Below are positions 8,601-16,732 of a stretch of 64,000 nucleotides of DNA, one piece after another. Below the pieces are notes generated by a model. It had not been told where the DNA came from. It made no database searches and saw only the letters and a program-made list of their open reading frames with translations. The stretch is from NCBI RefSeq assembly GCF_013378055.1, contig NZ_CP051130.1, positions 1,178,001-1,242,000 of the forward strand, read 5' to 3'. The translations under genes and the position numbers were made by a program. Position 1 is the stretch's first letter. Every line of letters starts with the position of its first letter. The stretch is from Parasphingopyxis sp. CP4 (GTDB taxonomy: Bacteria > Pseudomonadota > Alphaproteobacteria > Sphingomonadales > Sphingomonadaceae).

Positions 8601-10722
8601 GGATACACCGCATCGGTTCCGCCGGGTTGAGATTCAGGGCAACGGCCTCACTGGTCCCTATGCGATCGGCAGCACGCAGCTGCTTGCAAATAGCGAACGC
8701 GTGACGATCGAAGTGCGCGATCGTCTGCGCTCGAACATCATCGTCTCGAGCCAGCAGCTCGTTCGCCACATCGACTATGACGTCGACTATTTCAACGGGA
8801 CGATCCGCTTCCGCGAGCCGATCCTCAGTCGGGATTCGTCACTCAATCCGCAATTCATCATCGTCGAATATGAAGTCGACGGGATTGCTGCCCGCCGGGT
8901 CAATGCCGGTGGCCGTTTCACCTGGGCGACTGCCGACCAACGTCTGCGGATCGGCGTCACCGCAATTCGCGACGACGACAACCAGCGCGAGACGAATATG
9001 GGCGGCATCGACATTCGCTGGCGTCCGACGGACTCAACCGAAGTTCGCGCTGAGTTTGCGGCAAGCGATACCGATCCAGGCGCCAGCGCTGCACCGACCG
9101 AAGACGATCCGGGCACTGCCACCGCATGGTTGGTCGAAGCCGAGCATCACAGCTCCGATTTCGATATCCTTGCCTATGCCCGCGAACAGCAATCTGACTT
9201 TGGCGTTGGCCAACTCAGTGGCGCAGAGCGCGGTACACGCAAGTTCGGTTTTGACGGTCGGGTCCGCATCGACGAACAATTCTCGCTGGCAACGAGCGCC
9301 TGGCATGAGGACTTCCTCACCAGCGGTGCGCGGCGGATCGCTGGTCAGGCCTTGGTCGAATATCATAGCGGCTCGACCGATGCGCGGCTGGGCATCATCT
9401 ACAGTAATGACGAGCTCAGCGACGGATCGACACTGGAATCGACCTTGCTCCAGATCGGCGCGACGCAACGCCTGTTTGAAAACCGGCTGACGCTCGACGC
9501 TCAGACCGAGTTCGCGCTCGATGATGCCGAAAGCGTCGACTTCCCGGCGCGCCATCAATTCACCGCCCGCTTTGCCGCAACCGACTGGATCACCCTGGTC
9601 GGCGGATATGAAATTGCCGAGGGCGATAGCGTTGACGCACGCACGGCCCGTGTCGGCTTCGATATCCAGCCCTGGTCCGGCGGTCGCATTTCGCTCGCTG
9701 GCAATCAGCAAGACATTGCCGAGTTCGGTCCGCGTACCTTTGCCGCTTATGGCTTTGCCCAGTCGTTGGTGCTCGACGAAAACTGGTCGGTCGATTTCTC
9801 GCTCGACGGCAACAAGACGCTGAACGGAGGTATCGATCCCGACACTGTCTTGAACCCGGCTCAGCCGGTCGCCAGCGGCGGGTTCATTGGCAATGGTTCG
9901 AATCCGACCCTGACCGAGGACTTTACCGCTGTAACCGCCGGCGCAACCTATCGCGGTGACCGCTGGAGCTGGGCAGGTCGCGCCGAATATCGCGATGGCG
10001 AGCGGGAAGATCGCTATGGCGTCACAACTTCACTGCTAAGGCAGATCGGCGAAGGCAGCGCGGTCGGCGGTGCATTCTCCTGGCTGCGCGCCGAACAGGA
10101 TGGCGGCGCGACCAGCGAAATCACCACGCTCGAAATCTCGGTCGCGCATCGCCCGATGGCCAGCGACTGGTCATTCCTCAACAAGCTTGAGCTGCGCAGT
10201 GACGAGATCACCAATGCTGTCGCGGGCCAACCCGGCCCGATCGGCAGCGCACCGCTGCTCGTGACCGGCGACCAGCGATCGCGGCGGATCGTCAACAGCT
10301 TCTCGCTGAACTATTCGCCGACCAGCACGGGTCTGAGCATGTATGGCGGCCAGGATTTTCTGGACCGCAGCGAGTTCAGCTTCTTCTGGGGCACACGCTA
10401 TGTTTCCGATCGGTTCGGCACAGCCGATGTCGAGGGCTGGAGCAATCTGTTTGGTGCCGATGCGCGCTTCGATCTGTCCGAAACATTCGATATCGGCGCC
10501 TCGGCCAGCGTGCGTGAAGGCAATGGCGGCCGCGCCTGGACCTGGTCTGTCGGCCCGAACATCGGCATCAGCCCGATCGAAAACACCTGGATCTCGGTCG
10601 GCTATAACATCACCGGTTTCGAAGATCGTGACTTCGAAGCCGCGCGCTACACCCGAGATGGGCCCTATGTGACCTTCCGCCTGCGCTTTGACCAGCAAAC
10701 CTTCCGCGATCTCGGCTTCTAA
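5602..10722 (+). CDS. Giant outer-membrane beta-barrel protein with DUF11 and carboxypeptidase-regulatory-like domains
   Basis: A 1,706-residue exported protein (signal peptide ends SIAHA-QT, about residue 30; GTG 5563 is an alternative start). In order: an opening segment ISNIAYVEWDENGE like that of the small surface proteins; beta-rich segments; a DUF11 domain (about 360-485; VEKAASRQVAVPGDPI); a carboxypeptidase-regulatory-like domain (about 500-545; GVRIMLEDGSYAVTDEDGRY); two or more Ig-like segments; then about 850 residues of alternating aromatic/polar strands typical of a beta-barrel, ending in Phe (DLGF), the usual outer-membrane insertion signal. It is the last gene of the cluster and, by inference, anchors or exports the three DUF11 proteins. 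No TonB box, POTRA or plug domain is evident. Confidence 0.8.
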   Translation: MRQPILLACAMIFALLAALLSPAGSIAHAQTISNIAYVEWDENGERRREPSNQLDIDVELVDGTPPEIGLFQFNPGGGGGTDNVVLNGTSCVATPPFTSPPLGGVYGSVPVDPASVITATEIRPGEPLIFSVVHAASNQNPTVAETYDITIETDNGDRENLILTETGVDSGVFAGYIFTAAVPPQPVPENCILSVVPGTALQMSPTGENGARDLADLSVDVLESFGSTVFDSETGAPINGTQVTLVDAATGQPAEVFGNDGISTFPATVTTGQTVTDSQGFTYTPGPGDFFFPVVPPGEYRLVIQPPDPYTGISQASPAELAAFVDSRGDPYDIVDGSFGESFTLGGIDAIEIDIPLDRPTAPLTVEKAASRQVAVPGDPILFNIRVSSTDSTRPTRPLVITDSLPAQLRLRPDSIRLNGERLASGVDITADGRQFTISIQGLAAGTSSILSYITEVLPQARAGNATNSAQVRDDRGQVSNIADATVRVSRETLATRMTIIGRITDGGCGVDPRTAPGIAGVRIMLEDGSYAVTDEDGRYHFEAVTPGLHVVQMDESTLPLDRAAVDCARNTRSAGRAFSRFVEGQGGGLYRVDFRVRAVEPRAAPETATPAVERPTPITDGEAAGADRDWITDQTPGIEWIFPAEDHNPRTRVMRVAIKHYPGQTVRLTINGAPVAPVAFEGLRTNAANTIAISQWRGIGIEERENRFVAQIVDADGTVVETLSRTVHFSNAPIRAEFLPHRSRLIADGVSRPLIAIRLTDRDGRPVHHGLTGDFSVPSPYGAAVEADAQQARQLAGLERAAPGWRVEGDEGIAYIELEPTTVSGTLIVTLPFRDGEVTREQTIETWLEPGDRPWTVVGFAAGTVGFNHLDRNLEEIGADEETWYTDSRVALYARGRITGQWLMTMAYDSDAERDDTRFQGVIDPNQYYTIYADRSERRFDAASVRRLYLRLERPQFYAMFGDYETNFNETQLTQYNRSFNGVRAEFRNNRVSATAFVADTPHRFRRVEIQGNGLTGPYAIGSTQLLANSERVTIEVRDRLRSNIIVSSQQLVRHIDYDVDYFNGTIRFREPILSRDSSLNPQFIIVEYEVDGIAARRVNAGGRFTWATADQRLRIGVTAIRDDDNQRETNMGGIDIRWRPTDSTEVRAEFAASDTDPGASAAPTEDDPGTATAWLVEAEHHSSDFDILAYAREQQSDFGVGQLSGAERGTRKFGFDGRVRIDEQFSLATSAWHEDFLTSGARRIAGQALVEYHSGSTDARLGIIYSNDELSDGSTLESTLLQIGATQRLFENRLTLDAQTEFALDDAESVDFPARHQFTARFAATDWITLVGGYEIAEGDSVDARTARVGFDIQPWSGGRISLAGNQQDIAEFGPRTFAAYGFAQSLVLDENWSVDFSLDGNKTLNGGIDPDTVLNPAQPVASGGFIGNGSNPTLTEDFTAVTAGATYRGDRWSWAGRAEYRDGEREDRYGVTTSLLRQIGEGSAVGGAFSWLRAEQDGGATSEITTLEISVAHRPMASDWSFLNKLELRSDEITNAVAGQPGPIGSAPLLVTGDQRSRRIVNSFSLNYSPTSTGLSMYGGQDFLDRSEFSFFWGTRYVSDRFGTADVEGWSNLFGADARFDLSETFDIGASASVREGNGGRAWTWSVGPNIGISPIENTWISVGYNITGFEDRDFEAARYTRDGPYVTFRLRFDQQTFRDLGF

Positions 10723-11039
10723 AGCCACTTCGCAACCAAGGTTAGTTGACACTGGTTGACAGTGCGAAGCCCGATCCGGGCCGCTACTCCAAATTTTCTC
10801 ATTCCGGGCACAATGGCCCGTGGTGGCGCTCCTATCGCAGTGACGTCACCGCACCCGGCCGTAACGCTTTAATTGACACTGGTTGGCACAGGACGCCCCA
10901 ACACGGCGCCGTGGTTCTTTTTCGTCATTTTGCATCAAAATTGCGCGTGATCGCTCTCCTGCGGTCGTGACGCATCACGTCGACTCACCATGGAAGATGC
11001 CATGGTGTCCAATGTGTAGGACAGGAGAAAGCGGGCCGG
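10723..11039. other. Intergenic region with a 13-bp direct repeat
   Basis: No gene is seen in these 317 bases. TTGACACTGGTTG occurs twice, at 10746-10758 and 10873-10885. The first copy also contains the inverted repeat CACTG-GTTGA-CAGTG (10750-10764). TTGACA inside both copies resembles a -35 box, but no good -10 follows at the right distance. The region separates the surface cluster from tRNA-Leu. Confidence 0.5.
10986..11007. other. Perfect 8-bp hairpin between the barrel gene and tRNA-Leu
   Basis: CACCATGG (10986-10993) and CCATGGTG (11000-11007) form a perfect stem with the loop AAGATG. There is no T run on either side, so it is not a classical intrinsic terminator. It could shape the 3' end of the tRNA-Leu precursor (minus strand) or stop transcription from the barrel gene with Rho. 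Confidence 0.35.
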
Positions 11040-11124
11040 TGGTACCTCTGGCCGGAGTCGAACCGGCACTCCCGAAGGAACTCGATTTTGAGTCGAGCGC
11101 GTCTACCAATTCCGCCACAGAGGC
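11040..11124 (-). tRNA. tRNA-Leu (anticodon CAA)
   Basis: The minus strand folds as a class II tRNA with a long variable arm. Acceptor GCCTCTG pairs with CAGAGGT, with a G-U pair at the first position. The anticodon stem CTCGA/TCGAG encloses CTCAAAA (anticodon CAA), the variable arm is TTCCTTCGGGAG, the T-arm contains GGTTCGACTCC, and CCA is encoded (11040-11042). Confidence 0.97.
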
Positions 11125-11185
11125 CCGCAGGCAGGGGGAGCCGATTAGCGAAGCGTTGCGCACTCCGCAAGCGGCTCCCTCCTAA

Positions 11186-11689
11186 TTAGGCAAATGTATC
11201 TGCCGTGCCGCGACCTTTCGGGTCTTCGCCATAGCGATTGGGGCCGGGTGTTCCGTCAAGGAAGTAGAACACGATCAGCGTGATTGCGAAGCCGATAGCT
11301 ATCAGCATTCCAATCATGGTAATCGCTCCGGACTCCATGCCTGCGCCCAGGAATACGAGCACATATCCGGCCAAAGGCGCCAACAACCACCAGCCGGACC
11401 GGTTGGTATCGTGCAGTCGTCGCACTGACACCGCGATGCTGGGTATGATGAAGGCAAGCGAGATTATGATTGCGAGGCCGAAAATGACCATGATCGCACC
11501 ACCAGCGGCCATCGCAGCTGTCGGATCACCGCCCGTGGCCATCATGGCACCGCCGCCAACCGCAAATATCAGTATCTGAATTACGATCGAAATCAGGAAT
11601 TGGAAAACGGCCCACATCCAATATTCCATGCGCCGTGATCGACCACTGAACTCCGCATACCGCCGCAACGGCATAAGCATAAATTCCAT
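11186..11689 (-). CDS. DUF805 family inner-membrane protein (long form)
   Basis: A 167-residue membrane protein of the DUF805 family: N-terminal FMLMPLRRYAEFSGRSRRMEYW, then four hydrophobic segments, the motif SVRRLHDTNRSGWW after the second, and a C-terminal DGTPGPNRYGEDPKG. Function is unknown. It is a paralogue of the next gene upstream (11733-12140) and probably arose by tandem duplication; this copy has an extra Ala/Met/Gly-rich stretch between helices 1 and 2. Confidence 0.88.
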   Translation of the reverse strand: MEFMLMPLRRYAEFSGRSRRMEYWMWAVFQFLISIVIQILIFAVGGGAMMATGGDPTAAMAAGGAIMVIFGLAIIISLAFIIPSIAVSVRRLHDTNRSGWWLLAPLAGYVLVFLGAGMESGAITMIGMLIAIGFAITLIVFYFLDGTPGPNRYGEDPKGRGTADTFA

Positions 11690-11732
11690 TGGTTCACCCC
11701 CTCTGTTTCAAGAAATATGTACGGTAACTGCT

Positions 11733-12140
11733 CTAGCTGAATGTGTCAGCGTTTACCCCGCCCTTGGGATCTTCGCCGAAGCGATTCGGCCCCCGCGTTC
11801 CTTCGAGACACATGAAGACCAGAACGATCAGACCACCAAGGAACGGAATGAGCCCGAGCAGCACAAACCAACCTGACTTATCCTGATCATGGAAGCGCCG
11901 GACCTGGACGGCCAGCGAGGGAATGATAATGGCCAGAACCCAAACAAGAACGATAGGTGACTGGGATTGCATCGAAAATCCCATGCCGCCATCGCCATAA
12001 TTGGTTTGGCTGGTGCCCGTGAGTAGCGTCAAAACGAATGTCACAATCAGGACAAACAAAAAGAACATCCAATATTCCATGCGCCGTGATCGACCGTTGA
12101 AATCGACATAGCGTCGCAACGGCATGAACATATATTCCAT
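11733..12140 (-). CDS. DUF805 family inner-membrane protein (short form)
   Basis: A 135-residue DUF805 protein: YMFMPLRRYVDFNGRSRRMEYW, helices at about 24-43, 63-80 and 93-114, the motif VRRFHDQDKSGWF and the C-terminal EGTRGPNRFGEDPKGG. ATG 12140 is chosen because AAGGGGAAG lies at correct spacing and because the family begins with this segment; the frame is open for a further 29 codons without similarity. Paralogue of the neighbouring gene. Function unknown. Confidence 0.88.
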   Translation of the reverse strand: MEYMFMPLRRYVDFNGRSRRMEYWMFFLFVLIVTFVLTLLTGTSQTNYGDGGMGFSMQSQSPIVLVWVLAIIIPSLAVQVRRFHDQDKSGWFVLLGLIPFLGGLIVLVFMCLEGTRGPNRFGEDPKGGVNADTFS

Positions 12141-12233
12141 GAAACTTCCCCTTACCTGGTATCGAAAAACGCCCCATCGATCTGTGCCGATTGGCGACAG
12201 GGTCGGACAATTTGGCCGTTCAGGCAAGGGAGG

Positions 12234-13742
12234 TCAGCTGCGTGGCGGTTGGCGCCGATAGCTGAGAGCCTCAGCAATATGGACGCGGCCGACGGTTTCA
12301 CCGCCGGCCAGATCGGCAATCGTGCGCGCCACTCTGAGGACGCGCGAATAGCCGCGCGCCGTAAGCCGCATCGCCTCGGCCGCTTGCATCAAGAGCTTGC
12401 GCCCAGCATCGTTGGGTGTCGCCACACGATCCAATAATTCACCATCTGCCTCGCAATTGGTCCGGATCGCCTCAGCAGCGTAGCGCGCCAACTGGACATT
12501 GCGCGCAGCAGCGACGCGGTGCGCAATTTCAGCAGAGCCTTCGGTCGGCGCGGGCAAGGTCAAATCAACTGCGCAAACCGCCTGCACATCAACATGCAGA
12601 TCTATCCGGTCGAGCAACGGGCCCGAAATCTTGGCTTGATAGTCGGCGGCGCACTTAGGTGCGCGCGAACAGGCCAGCGCTGGATCACCAAGATGACCGC
12701 AGCGACACGGATTCATCGCCGCGATTAGTTGAACCTGCGCCGGAAAGCTGACATGCGCATTGGCCCGCGCGATCGATATCGTACCGGTTTCCAGCGGCTG
12801 GCGCAGGGAATCGAGCACTGGTCGCTGGAACTCGGGCAGCTCATCAAGGAACAATACGCCAAGATGCGCGAGGCTAACCTCGCCGGGCCGCACCTTGAGC
12901 CCTCCGCCGACAAGTGCCGCCATGGATGCACTGTGGTGCGGCGCGCGAAACGGACGATTGCGGGCAAGCCTTCCGCCATCCAATGTGCCGGCAACGCTGG
13001 CTACCATCGACACATCCAGTGCCTCGGACGCGGTCAAATCCGGCAAGATTCCGGGCAAGCAGGCCGCCATTAGCGACTTTCCCGAACCCGGTGGGCCCGA
13101 CATCAGGAGGTTATGGCCGCCCGCGGCCGCGATCTCGAGCGCGCGCTTCGCCGTCTCCTGTCCCTTTACCTGGCGCAGGTCCGGTCCGGCCGCTCGCTCT
13201 TCCACATCGCCAGGGACTGGCGGCGCAAGCTGGCTCGTACCCTTGAAATGATTGAGCAGCGACAGGAGATCGGGCGCAGCCAGCACTTCGACATCCCCGG
13301 CCCAGGCGGCTTCAGGACCCTGCGTTGCCGGGCAGATCAGGCCGAGCTCGCGTGACGATGCGTTGAGCGCCGCCAACAACACGCCCGGCGATGCGGCGAC
13401 CCGCCCATCAAGCCCGAGCTCACCCACCACAACATATCCGGCCAATGTTTCCGCATCGATGACACCCATCGCGCCGAGCAGCCCGAGCGCGATCGGTAAA
13501 TCATAGTGCGATCCTTCTTTGGGAAGATCGGCCGGCGAGAGGTTGATCGTGATTCGTTTTGGCGGGAGCGCAAGGCCGATCGCAGCAATCGCGGCCCGGA
13601 CTCGTTCGCGACTTTCCGCGACCGCCTTGTCCGGCAGCCCGACCAGGTTGAAGGCCGGCACCCCGGGTGCAATCTGCACCTGTACCTCAACGGCCCGCGC
13701 CTCCAGCCCAAGATAGGCTGTCGTAGCAACATGAGCGACCAT
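12234..13742 (-). CDS. comM: YifB/ComM family magnesium-chelatase-like AAA ATPase
   Basis: ComM is a hexameric helicase that promotes branch migration when foreign DNA is integrated during transformation. This 502-residue protein has the N-terminal chelatase-like segment (AVEVQVQIAPGVPAFNLVGL, residues about 16-35), a Walker A motif SGPPGSGKS (about 218), a Walker B motif LFLDELPEF (about 300) and a C-terminal helical lid (RGYSRVLRVARTIADL). ATG 13742 is used because GGGAG precedes it and the family starts with this segment. dprA, another transformation gene, lies at 42 kb, so natural competence is possible but not shown. Confidence 0.9.
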   Translation of the reverse strand: MVAHVATTAYLGLEARAVEVQVQIAPGVPAFNLVGLPDKAVAESRERVRAAIAAIGLALPPKRITINLSPADLPKEGSHYDLPIALGLLGAMGVIDAETLAGYVVVGELGLDGRVAASPGVLLAALNASSRELGLICPATQGPEAAWAGDVEVLAAPDLLSLLNHFKGTSQLAPPVPGDVEERAAGPDLRQVKGQETAKRALEIAAAGGHNLLMSGPPGSGKSLMAACLPGILPDLTASEALDVSMVASVAGTLDGGRLARNRPFRAPHHSASMAALVGGGLKVRPGEVSLAHLGVLFLDELPEFQRPVLDSLRQPLETGTISIARANAHVSFPAQVQLIAAMNPCRCGHLGDPALACSRAPKCAADYQAKISGPLLDRIDLHVDVQAVCAVDLTLPAPTEGSAEIAHRVAAARNVQLARYAAEAIRTNCEADGELLDRVATPNDAGRKLLMQAAEAMRLTARGYSRVLRVARTIADLAGGETVGRVHIAEALSYRRQPPRS

Positions 13743-13877
13743 ATCCGGCTCCCGCCTTTCCCGTTTTCCGCCATGATGTGCCATGCGCCATTTCAGGAGT
13801 CGACATAAACCATTGATAATATGTGTTTTATTGTTCGCATCTTGTCGATGTAACAATTCATCCCCAGTTCGGGTGAT

Positions 13878-14183
13878 GTGACGGAGCCAAATTTCACCAA
13901 TCCGCGCGACAAACGCGCTGGAATCCGCCTTGTGCTGACGGTGATTGGCGGAATCATGGTTGTTGCAGCGCCGATCGTTGGATTGCTGCCCGGTCCAGGT
14001 GGCATTTTTGTTTTTGCTATCGGGTTTGCGCTGATGTTGAAGAATTCGGCTTTAGTTCGGCGCTTCTACGCGCGTCTCAAAGCCAAGCATCCGCAAAAGG
14101 GTGAATGGGTCGATTGGGCGATGCGCAGAAAGAGCACTTTGCGGCGCATGCGCAGACGGCGCGAAGAGCGAGGCGCAGATTGA
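13878..14183 (+). CDS. Small PGPGW-type membrane protein
   Basis: A 101-residue protein starting at GTG 13878. One long hydrophobic segment (about 17-55) contains VGLLPGPGGIFVFAIGFALM, which matches the PGPGW putative transmembrane family. The C-terminal third is very basic (RRKSTLRRMRRRREER) and could touch membrane lipids or nucleic acid. It lies upstream of rpmH in the same direction, 92 bases away. Function unknown. Confidence 0.75.
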   Translation: MTEPNFTNPRDKRAGIRLVLTVIGGIMVVAAPIVGLLPGPGGIFVFAIGFALMLKNSALVRRFYARLKAKHPQKGEWVDWAMRRKSTLRRMRRRREERGAD

Positions 14184-14275
14184 CTTTGTACGGGGCTTCG
14201 ACTAGCACGCCCATCAGATTTGAGGCCGCCCGCAAGGCGCGGCCCTTTTTGTTCCAGTTTTTGAGGAAATGAGCG

Positions 14276-14410
14276 ATGAAGCGCACCTTTCAGCCGAGCA
14301 ATCTCGTGCGCAAACGGCGGCACGGATTCCGGGCCCGCAAAGCAACCGTCGGTGGCCGCAACGTGCTCCGCGCACGCCGTGCAAAAGGCCGCAAGAAGCT
14401 GTCCGCCTGA
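14276..14410 (+). CDS. rpmH: 50S ribosomal protein L34
   Basis: A 44-residue, very basic protein: [20 protein letters not shown] at the start and the [18 protein letters not shown] ending, unmistakable L34. GAGG (14263-14266) lies 9 bases upstream of the ATG at 14276. First gene of the rpmH-rnpA-yidD-yidC-yihA run. The whole gene is overlapped in another frame by an open frame that continues into rnpA. Confidence 0.97.
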   Translation: MKRTFQPSNLVRKRRHGFRARKATVGGRNVLRARRAKGRKKLSA

Positions 14411-14430
14411 CCGCGGCGTCAGCGCCCGGC

Positions 14431-14757
14431 TTGACGACTCTTAGAAAACGCAAAGATTTTCTGGCCGCCAATCGCGGCAAACGGGCAGTCATGCCCGGTT
14501 TCATTCTGTTGGTGCATGATCGCAAAGATGGCGATGATGGCCTGCGTCTTGGCATTACTGTCACCAAGAAGGTCGGCGGTTCAGTGGTTCGCAACCGCAT
14601 GAAGCGCCGGTTCCGCGCTCTCGGACGGGAGATCCTGCCGGAACGTGGAATTCATGGTGCCGATCATATCCTGATCGGGCGCAAGGCGGGAATTGAGCGC
14701 GATTTTGGATCGCTTCGCGGTGATCTGCTATCGGCGTTGGAGCGGGTTCAGCCATGA
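14431..14757 (+). CDS. rnpA: Ribonuclease P protein component
   Basis: RnpA supports the catalytic RNA that trims tRNA 5' ends. The recognised part begins [18 protein letters not shown] and holds the signature [17 protein letters not shown] (about residues 53-69 from TTG 14431). There is no ATG or GTG between the rpmH stop and the conserved start. TTG 14431 gives 108 residues, close to family length; CTG 14407, overlapping the rpmH stop, is an alternative. The same frame is open back to ATG 14269, just upstream of rpmH. Overlaps yidD by ATGA. Confidence 0.88.
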   Translation: MTTLRKRKDFLAANRGKRAVMPGFILLVHDRKDGDDGLRLGITVTKKVGGSVVRNRMKRRFRALGREILPERGIHGADHILIGRKAGIERDFGSLRGDLLSALERVQP

Positions 14758-14966
14758 TCGCGAAGCTGTTCATTGGCCTTGCTCGACTGTGGCAGATGGG
14801 TCCCTCGGCGATCTTGCCACCGACCTGCCGATTTCAGCCGTCATGTTCATCCTATGCGATCACTGCCTGGTCGCGCTATGGGGCTTTCAAAGGCAGCTGG
14901 CTTGCGCTTCGGCGAATTCTGCGCTGTCATCCGTGGGGAGGATCCGGTCATGATCCTGTCCCGTAA
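14754..14966 (+). CDS. yidD: Membrane protein insertion efficiency factor YidD
   Basis: A 70-residue protein of the YidD family, a small inner-membrane-associated factor that helps YidC/Sec insert proteins. It shows the family core [14 protein letters not shown] (residues 23-36) with its conserved cysteines, and [16 protein letters not shown] at the end. It begins within the stop of rnpA (ATGA) and sits just before yidC, the usual place. Confidence 0.95.
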   Translation: MIAKLFIGLARLWQMGPSAILPPTCRFQPSCSSYAITAWSRYGAFKGSWLALRRILRCHPWGGSGHDPVP

Positions 14967-14995
14967 CAAGAGATTGAAGAGAATGGGGAATTGCG

Positions 14996-16732
14996 GTGGA
15001 TAGTTCGCGCAACATGATCCTGGCGATCGTGCTTTCGGCGCTGGTCTTGATTGGCTGGAGCTTTGTCTCCGAGCAGGTCGCACCGACGCCTCCCCCGCCC
15101 GCGCCGGAAACGGCCGAGGAAGCCGATGTCGTGCTCCCCGCATCCGAGACCGCACCGGTCGAGGAAACGGCCGTGACGCAGACTGTCGATGAAGCACTAG
15201 GGACTGCCACGGCCGCCCGCATCGCAATTGAAACCCCGCGCCTTCAGGGCAGTATCAACCTGCGTGGTGCGCGGATCGATGATCTGGTCCTGCTCGATCA
15301 TTTTGAAACCAACGAACCCGATTCGGCTCCAATCCGGCTGCTCGCGCCCGAAGGCACCGAAGCCTCCTATTTCGCGCATTTCGGTTGGGCCGGTGACGGC
15401 GTCGAGATGCCAGACGGCGATACCATCTGGCAGGCCGATAGTGAGACCCTCGCACCCGACAGCCCGGTCACGATGCGCTGGCGTAACGGCACCGGCCAGC
15501 TCTTCGAGATCGAATTGCAGGTCGACGAGGATTTCCTGTTCACGGTTGGCCAGCGCGTATCCAATACGAGCGATGCACCGATCAGCGCCCGCCCCTATGC
15601 ATTGCTGATGCATCGCGGCGAAATGCAAAGCGCCGGTGCGCCCGATCCTGACACCTGGCTTATCCACACGGGCCCCTATGGGTTCTGGGACGATGTTCTC
15701 CATCGCGATCTCGATTTTTCCGATCTTGATGAAGCCGGTTCCGCCGGTGAGCGATTCGCGCTGCAAAACGGATGGCTTGGGTTTAACGGCAAATATTGGC
15801 TCGGCGCGCTCGCACCTGCAGGAGACCGCCAAGTAGACGCTGCTTTCATGGCGCTTACCGACGGCCGCTATCAGGCTGTTTTCACTGGCCAACCAACCGT
15901 GATCGAAGCGGGTCGCGCGATGACGGCCGATACTCACTTCTTCGCCGGCGCCAAGGAAACGCACCTCCTTGAACGCTATGAAGTCGAAGCCGGGATCAAC
16001 CAGCTTGATCGGGCGATCGACTGGGGTTGGTTCTACTGGTTCGAGCTGCCGCTCTTCTATCTGCTGAGCTGGCTGTTCACGACGGTCGGCAATTTCGGCG
16101 TCGCGATCATCCTGATGACGTTCATCGTCCGCGGACTGATGTTCCCGATTGCCCAGAAGCAATTCTCGTCCATGGCTGGCATGCGTGCCGTGCAGCCCAA
16201 GATGAAGGAGCTGCAAGAACGCTACAAGGACGACAAGCCGAAGATGCAGCAGGAAGTGCTGGCACTCTATCAGCGCGAGAAGGTCAATCCATTGGCCGGC
16301 TGCCTGCCGATCTTCCTGCAGATCCCGATCTTCTATGCGCTCTACAAGGTGCTCCTGGTATCGGTGGAGATGCGGCATGAGCCATTTGCGCTCTGGTTGC
16401 AGGATCTCTCGGCACCCGATCCGCTGACCCCGGTCAACCTGTTCGGGCTGCTTGCCTTCGATCCGCCCAGCTGGCTGGCGATCGGTATCCTGCCGATCCT
16501 GCTTGGCATCACCATGTATCTGCAGTTCAAGCTGAACCCGGCCCAGATGGACCCGACCCAGCAGAAGATCTTCGAATTCATGCCCTGGATCTTCATGTTC
16601 ATCATGGCGCCGTTTGCAGCTGGCCTGCAGCTCTATTGGGTAACGTCCAACTTGCTGACCATTGCGCAGCAGAAATGGCTCTATAGCCGCGATCCGCGGC
16701 TCAAAGAGCAGGCGAAGATGGCCAAGGAATGA
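14996..16732 (+). CDS. yidC: Membrane protein insertase YidC
   Basis: YidC inserts and folds inner-membrane proteins, alone or with SecYEG. The 578-residue product has an N-terminal helix (residues 6-24), a Pro/Glu-rich linker, the large periplasmic beta domain (about 60-350) and the C-terminal five-helix insertase core (about 355-560) including GNFGVAIILMTFIVRGLMFP and the NPLAGCLPIFLQIPIFYALY helix. Translation starts at GTG 14996, after GGGGA. The stop overlaps the next start by ATGA. Confidence 0.97.
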   Translation: MDSSRNMILAIVLSALVLIGWSFVSEQVAPTPPPPAPETAEEADVVLPASETAPVEETAVTQTVDEALGTATAARIAIETPRLQGSINLRGARIDDLVLLDHFETNEPDSAPIRLLAPEGTEASYFAHFGWAGDGVEMPDGDTIWQADSETLAPDSPVTMRWRNGTGQLFEIELQVDEDFLFTVGQRVSNTSDAPISARPYALLMHRGEMQSAGAPDPDTWLIHTGPYGFWDDVLHRDLDFSDLDEAGSAGERFALQNGWLGFNGKYWLGALAPAGDRQVDAAFMALTDGRYQAVFTGQPTVIEAGRAMTADTHFFAGAKETHLLERYEVEAGINQLDRAIDWGWFYWFELPLFYLLSWLFTTVGNFGVAIILMTFIVRGLMFPIAQKQFSSMAGMRAVQPKMKELQERYKDDKPKMQQEVLALYQREKVNPLAGCLPIFLQIPIFYALYKVLLVSVEMRHEPFALWLQDLSAPDPLTPVNLFGLLAFDPPSWLAIGILPILLGITMYLQFKLNPAQMDPTQQKIFEFMPWIFMFIMAPFAAGLQLYWVTSNLLTIAQQKWLYSRDPRLKEQAKMAKE

